A stretch of 64,000 nucleotides of DNA from Maratus speciosus (taxonomy: Eukaryota > Arthropoda > Arachnida > Araneae > Salticidae), in assembly GCA_963932465.1 (NCBI GenBank), contig OZ010786.1, positions 274,320,411-274,384,410 on the forward strand. The letters run 5' to 3'. The notes under the pieces are model-generated. The model was not told where the DNA came from. It was given only the letters and a program-made list of their open reading frames with translations, and made no database searches. Positions 59,726 through 64,000 of the stretch are shown in pieces (position 1 is the stretch's first letter; each line of letters begins with the position of its first letter). The position numbers were made by a program, and so were the translations under genes.

Positions 59726-60228
59726 TCATTGGCCAGAACGTATCAAAGACTTGATATGTTCTGATATGTCTAGACCAATAGTAGCAGCGAAGTTAAATCA
59801 ACGACGATTAAAACATTATTCAGTAACGAACGGGCATATGTATGTTGATATGTTAGAATATGAATTATTCTGTGTCTGGGATATCAACGAAAGACAGATT
59901 ATCGCGGGAGGGGAGTTTAGAATAAAGCGGGTCTGCGAATAAATACATCTATCGGATGAGAGAAAGGATTGAAGAAGTCATTGGCCAGGACGTATCAAAG
60001 ACTTGATATGTTCTAATATGTCTAAACCAATAGTAGCAGCGAAATTAAAACAACGACGATTAAACCATTATTCAGTAACGAACGGACATATGCATGTTGA
60101 TATATTAGAATGTGAATTAGTCTGGGTCTGGGATATCAACGAAAGACAGATTATCACGGGAGGGAATTTAGAATAAAGCGGGGCTGCGAATAATTGCATC
60201 TATCGGATGAGAGAAAGGATTGAAGAAG
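59726..60228. repeat. 252-bp tandem duplication upstream of the BED exon
   Basis: TCATTGGCCAG(A/G)ACGTATCAAAG starts at 59,726 and 59,978. Both units end GATGAGAGAAAGGATTGAAGAAG, with scattered substitutions. It lies 120 bp upstream of the BED exon ATG on the minus strand, where the transposase promoter would be. Confidence 0.85.
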
Positions 60229-61379
60229 TTATTGGTTACGCAATATTCGTCGCTTTTTCTTCTTACGGTTCGAAGCCGTGGTGCGGAAAAAAATGTTATT
60301 GGGATATATAAGTAGAGCCAGAGATTAGATATCGCTGTTGGGATATATCGTTAGAGTCAGAGTTTACATATTGTTATTTCGATAGTTAAAAAATATCAAT
60401 ATTTGACCGATATATTGATAATTAATCCAGCCCTATTGACAGGTGTGATGTCAAATCACATATTTTTGGCTTACTTACTCTAACTGCATCAATTATTAAA
60501 TTATTTAGATATTTTTAATTAAACTCTCAATTTCTCTAAAATGTATTTAAATTATACCATAAAATGTATTTTTTCGCTTAATATCCATTATTCAATCTTA
60601 ACAATAAACATAATAATTCATTGAATGTATCATATCACGCTAATAATTTATCTAAATAAGCTTTTCCTATCCAGTGAAATATTATTCATTATATTTTTGA
60701 GGTTATAATATTAATTTCATGTATCATAAATAAAACTTTTTCTGTTACAAAGTACTAGCCCATAAAGTAAATATTATTACTTCCTTATTGTGAAATTCTA
60801 AATTTGTGCATTTCTTAATTAAAATATGATATATTGTTATTATTCCGTTCACTCATAAAATATCTTGAAAGTTAATCCTTTCAGTAATAATCCATTTGTT
60901 TATCCCGTATTACACAAATAACTGCTTTATCTAAATATAATTTTCTCTTGGAAAAACCAAATTCATTTATCGAATGATAAATTGATTATGCTGTCAAAAA
61001 CATTATTATAATAGATTTTGAGCGGGTATGGACAACTGAATTAAAGGCACAGAAATGTTTTCATACTTAATAGTTTTAAAAAGATTTAGTTACTGAAAAT
61101 GTCTAAATATTTCTATGCAAACTTTATAAATTACATCCGGTATTTACTTGTTTGCTAACATAAAATATTTTATTTTTCTTATTTTATTGTAGAATGCTAG
61201 GGAAATTTCATTTTCAAAGACTACCAATAAGCAATTAGGTGACGCTAGTACAGTGTAGTACATAGTTCTAGACGACACTGTGTCTGGTTAATCTATTGCG
61301 CTTTTCTGTCTTGATTGTTACAGATAAAAATCACAGCTTAAATTGAATATTGGATAGGAATTATTTTTGATATTGAATT

Positions 61380-63137
61380 ATGTCAAAACAGTCGAAATTT
61401 ATTTTCTTTTATCCAAATTAAAAAAAGAAGACGTAGTGAAGAACCTTTAGTACAGTCATCTGTTGAAAATCAAAATAATAATTCTCAACTAATTTTGAAT
61501 GAAAGTGAAACCTGCAATGCGATAGTTCCACCCTCGATACCTTTGTGTAGTACTGTTAGTGAACAACCTCAACCGGAAGATAAAAATGTTGGACGCAAGT
61601 TCAAATATCAAAAACAGTGGGAAGATAAATATGAATGGCTGTATTTTGATCGAACTCGTGGTGGTGCATTTTTCAAGCTGTGTGAAAAGCATTTAAAAAA
61701 TGATGTAGAGGTATTCCAAAAAACAAGTGAGTATTCATATCAGTGCCCTTCACAAATTTTAGGAAAGCAACTGGCAGTACAGGAAAACTTGAAAAACACT
61801 CAAAATCAGACAAACATTGCAAATCTGTTTTTATGGAAAATGAAAGATTACAGAATTTAAATGCTCCTATACACACACAAATAATCTAATTCAGCGAAGA
61901 TGAAAGGGATAAAAATAGACAAGCTTTATCTTCATTAATTAGGAGTGTGTATTTTTTAGCTAAAGAGGAGATACCCTACACTACAAAATATGAACCCTTA
62001 GTTCAAAGAATTTTAATGAGAGAAAATGAAACTCTTCGCGACTGGGTTAAGTCTCAAAGTGAAAGATCGACTTACATAAGTAAATCAACTGCTTCTGAAA
62101 TATTAAGCTCAATAGGCACAATCTTAGACAAAGCAGATGACAAAATACTTAATGGTAAGTATTATTCTGTAATGGGAGATGAGTCGACGAACATAAACAA
62201 TCAAAGTGAATTATCACTAATGGTGCGGCACGTCATCCATGATCCAGTTTGCGAAGTAAAAGAAAGATTTTTGGGCATAATATACTCAGAAAGAACTGAT
62301 GCTGAATCAATATTTTTAGCTATAGATGATGCTTTAAAAGAAAAAAATATGTCATATGATAAATTGGTTTCATGTTCTTTTGATGGTGCAGCGAACTTTA
62401 GTGGTAGTGTAACTAGTGTTTGTGCTCGTATTTCAGAAGCTAAACAATGCAAAGTGCCTTACATTCATTGCAGATCCCATATTCTATCATTAGCTGTCAC
62501 TAATTCAAGAAACAAGACTATAATGATTAAACGATTTTTTCACACAGTTAAAGATATTTATAAACTTTATCATAGTTCTCCTAAGAGAGGAAAAATTTTG
62601 CACGAAATACAGAAAGCTTTAGAAGAACCCGTTCAAATCATACCTGAGGCAACGGATATACGCTGGCTTAGCAATTACCGTACTGTTCATGCTGTATTTT
62701 TATCCTTTAAATCGATTATGATTGCATGCGAACACATACACAAGGATGGTGCTGATTTAGCAAGTTTAGCTGGTGGTATTCTCTTGGAAATGATTAATAT
62801 TAGTTTTATAATCAGTTTAGTCGTTATGGATGAAACACTTAATGCTGTATCAAATTTAAGCAAAATTCTTCAAAAGAAAACTCTTAGCATTTCATTTCTT
62901 CCTCAACTTGTTTCTGGAACAGTTGATCACTTGCAAGAAATTGCCAACTTTTGTGATAGTGACAATGATAATAACGAATTGCACATTAAAATTAAAGGTC
63001 TCGAGAGTGATGTATCAGAAATTAAGAGCATAAATTTTAATGACACGAAAAAAAATTGCTTCAAAAGTGCAAAAACTGTTATAGAAAAAATGATTCATCA
63101 AGTTAAAGAAAGATTTAATCCCAACAAAAAGTTTTAG
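61380..63137 (+). pseudogene. hAT transposase (ZNF862/KIAA1586-like, DUF4371), degenerate and truncated
   Basis: ATG at 61,380 is followed by a one-base insertion relative to copy A. The N-terminal frame 61,495-61,860 carries KFKYQKQWEDKYEWLYFDRT and FFKLCEKHLKN; a second shift near 61,760 and a TAA near 61,890 precede the long frame 61,947-63,137. That frame has the hAT RNase H-like core: MGDESTNINNQSELSLMVRH (catalytic Asp in GDEST), CSFDGAANFSGS (second Asp, 68 residues later, as in Hermes), YIHCRSHILSLAV and TDIRWLSNYRTV. It ends at TAG after 396 codons, before the third catalytic acid and the C-terminal dimerisation region, so it is inactive. No downstream remainder was seen. Confidence 0.75.
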
Positions 63138-63199
63138 GTAAAAAAAAAAGCGCCAAGTTCTCCTTAATGTGTCGGCCAGAAAAGGTAGTGATATCTGAA

Positions 63200-64000
63200 G
63201 TTCGCACAAGGGCACAAGTTAAAAGCCAAACATCCCAAATCTTTCATTGAAAATGGCTTCCTGCGACTTGGCCGTTAATGCCTTCTACAGCATTTCAAAA
63301 TTAATGATTGGAAATTTCGCATTTATGAATTATTTAAATATTAAAATTAATATTAGTATGCAAAGAGGCAAATTCACATAAAGACATTATAAGTAAAAGA
63401 TTTCTTATAAATACCATTCAATTTCAACAAACAATAGTTTTGATTATAGATCATTTAGTCCACATGTGGTTTAATTGCCATTTCATACGGTCTAAAGCTA
63501 AAGTCATTAACGTAAAACCTAAGAAATAAAACAAAATTTACTTTCTTCAAATCTCACAATATGTTACATTGTATTTTATTGTATAATATTGAAATCTTGT
63601 GCATTGACGAAAGAGATTTTTTTCGTTTGAACATTTATTATAGTTTGTTTGCATACATTAAGAGGTATTCGATGTATAAACTGTTAAAAGCTGATACTAA
63701 TTATGTTTTAGAAATTAGGGATATTACCTTCTGAATACAAGTATTTTGTTATATTTAACTTCTAAGCATTTAAATAGACTGAAGTGGTTTAAATGCTTTT
63801 TTTAAATGTGTATTTTATTTCTGTACTTTGTGCCACAAAATGCCTAAAATAATCAAAAAATGTAGTTGTCATGTAGCTTATTTGTACATACTTTACAATT
63901 TGAAAAACCCTCTCGAAGGCATTAACAGCCAAGTCGCAGGAAGCCATTTTCAATGAAAGATTTGGGATGTTTGGCTTTTAACTTGTGCCCTTGTGCGAAC
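63200..64000. mobile_element. Element with 86-bp inverted arms, cut by the window edge
   Basis: Arms 63,200-63,285 (from GTTCGCACAAGGGCACAAGT) and 63,915-64,000 are reverse complements with a single mismatch (GGCCGTTAATG / GGCTGTTAATG), enclosing about 630 bp of AT-rich non-coding sequence. The arms may extend beyond the right edge. Likely a MITE or foldback element inserted just after the broken transposase. Confidence 0.8.

Larger units (their letters stand above)
56082..60435 (-). mobile_element. hAT element nested in copy B (4.35 kb)
   Basis: Ends TAGGGCTGGA...TCCAGCCCTA are inverted, flanked by the 8-bp duplication TTGACAGG (56,074-56,081 and 60,436-60,443). Copy A shows the empty site (CCATTATTGACAGGTGTGATG at about 53,068). 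ATATCG-rich subterminal sequence is at both ends. It carries a minus-strand BED-finger exon but no other recognisable transposase part, so it is a decayed copy. Interior A-runs at about 56,995-57,019 and 57,543-57,570 and a (GA)n tract at about 58,524-58,541. Confidence 0.9.
54308..61671 (+). repeat. Copy B of the 3.0-kb duplication, split by a nested hAT
   Basis: Follows copy A with a few percent divergence. It adds a 130-bp local duplication (54,627-54,886) and a poly-C tract (about 55,371-55,413), lacks about 225 bp present in A, and is interrupted at 56,082-60,435 by another hAT. Without the insert and its target duplication its length is about 3.0 kb. Beyond 61,671 the transposase continues, so B sits on the original element. 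Confidence 0.8.

Overview
This is a window of an animal nuclear genome, AT-rich (long T, A and C homopolymer runs, TC/TA/GA microsatellites) and dominated by transposable elements. There is no prokaryotic signature (no operons, RBS-led gene strings or CRISPR). The one recognisable host gene is a SIRT7-type sirtuin split by multi-kilobase introns. Its sequence, plus the repeat repertoire (Ty1/copia, Ty3/gypsy, several hAT families, Helitron-like tandem-repeat elements), suggests an arthropod, possibly a spider or another chelicerate. That taxonomic guess is inference only.

Layout. 1-27,745 (+): SIRT7-like gene. Four consecutive coding exons are seen at 2491-2595, 12326-12396, 19349-19520 and 27509-27745, with phases that join exactly. 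They carry the NAD-binding, catalytic-His and zinc-ribbon parts of the enzyme. The N-terminal exon(s) and the C-terminal exon(s) were not found; nothing matching them was seen in 27.7-64 kb. The introns hold Helitron-like elements (3.8-5.0 kb, 13.9-14.8 kb, 15.5-16.8 kb, 26.5-27.2 kb), two MITEs (9.9 and 13.2 kb), a tRNA-type SINE (26.2 kb) and a young, nearly intact Ty1/copia retrotransposon (19,798-24,431; 5-bp TSD, LTRs differing at 2 of 276 bases, one in-frame TGA).

28.5-32.5 kb: a ~145-bp tandem array split by a Helitron-like element (29.1-31.5 kb). 32.8-51.15 kb: an old repeat (start ACTAGCTGAACTACCCGGC, end TATATATAG) used as a landing pad. Inserted in it are a complete Ty3/gypsy retrotransposon with 1.8-kb LTRs (33,472-44,185; gag and pol joined by a TTTAAAC -1 frameshift site; no env), a non-autonomous hAT (44,698-47,133; 8-bp TSD) and another Helitron-like element with nine 147-bp monomers (47,370-49,113). 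51.3-63.1 kb: a degenerate hAT transposase element whose 5' half was duplicated in tandem (~3.0 kb unit). The second copy was then hit by another hAT (56,082-60,435; 8-bp TSD) carrying a BED-finger exon on the minus strand. 63.2-64 kb: a new element with 86-bp inverted arms, cut by the window edge.

The most interesting pattern is architectural. At least four sequence-unrelated elements share a 5' hairpin abutting a T-run, a (GTCT/GTAT)n tract, an array of ~140-150-bp monomers, an inverted copy of the hairpin arm, and a short 3' tail. This resembles Helentron-associated (HINE/DINE-1-like) elements, here with nucleosome-length monomers.
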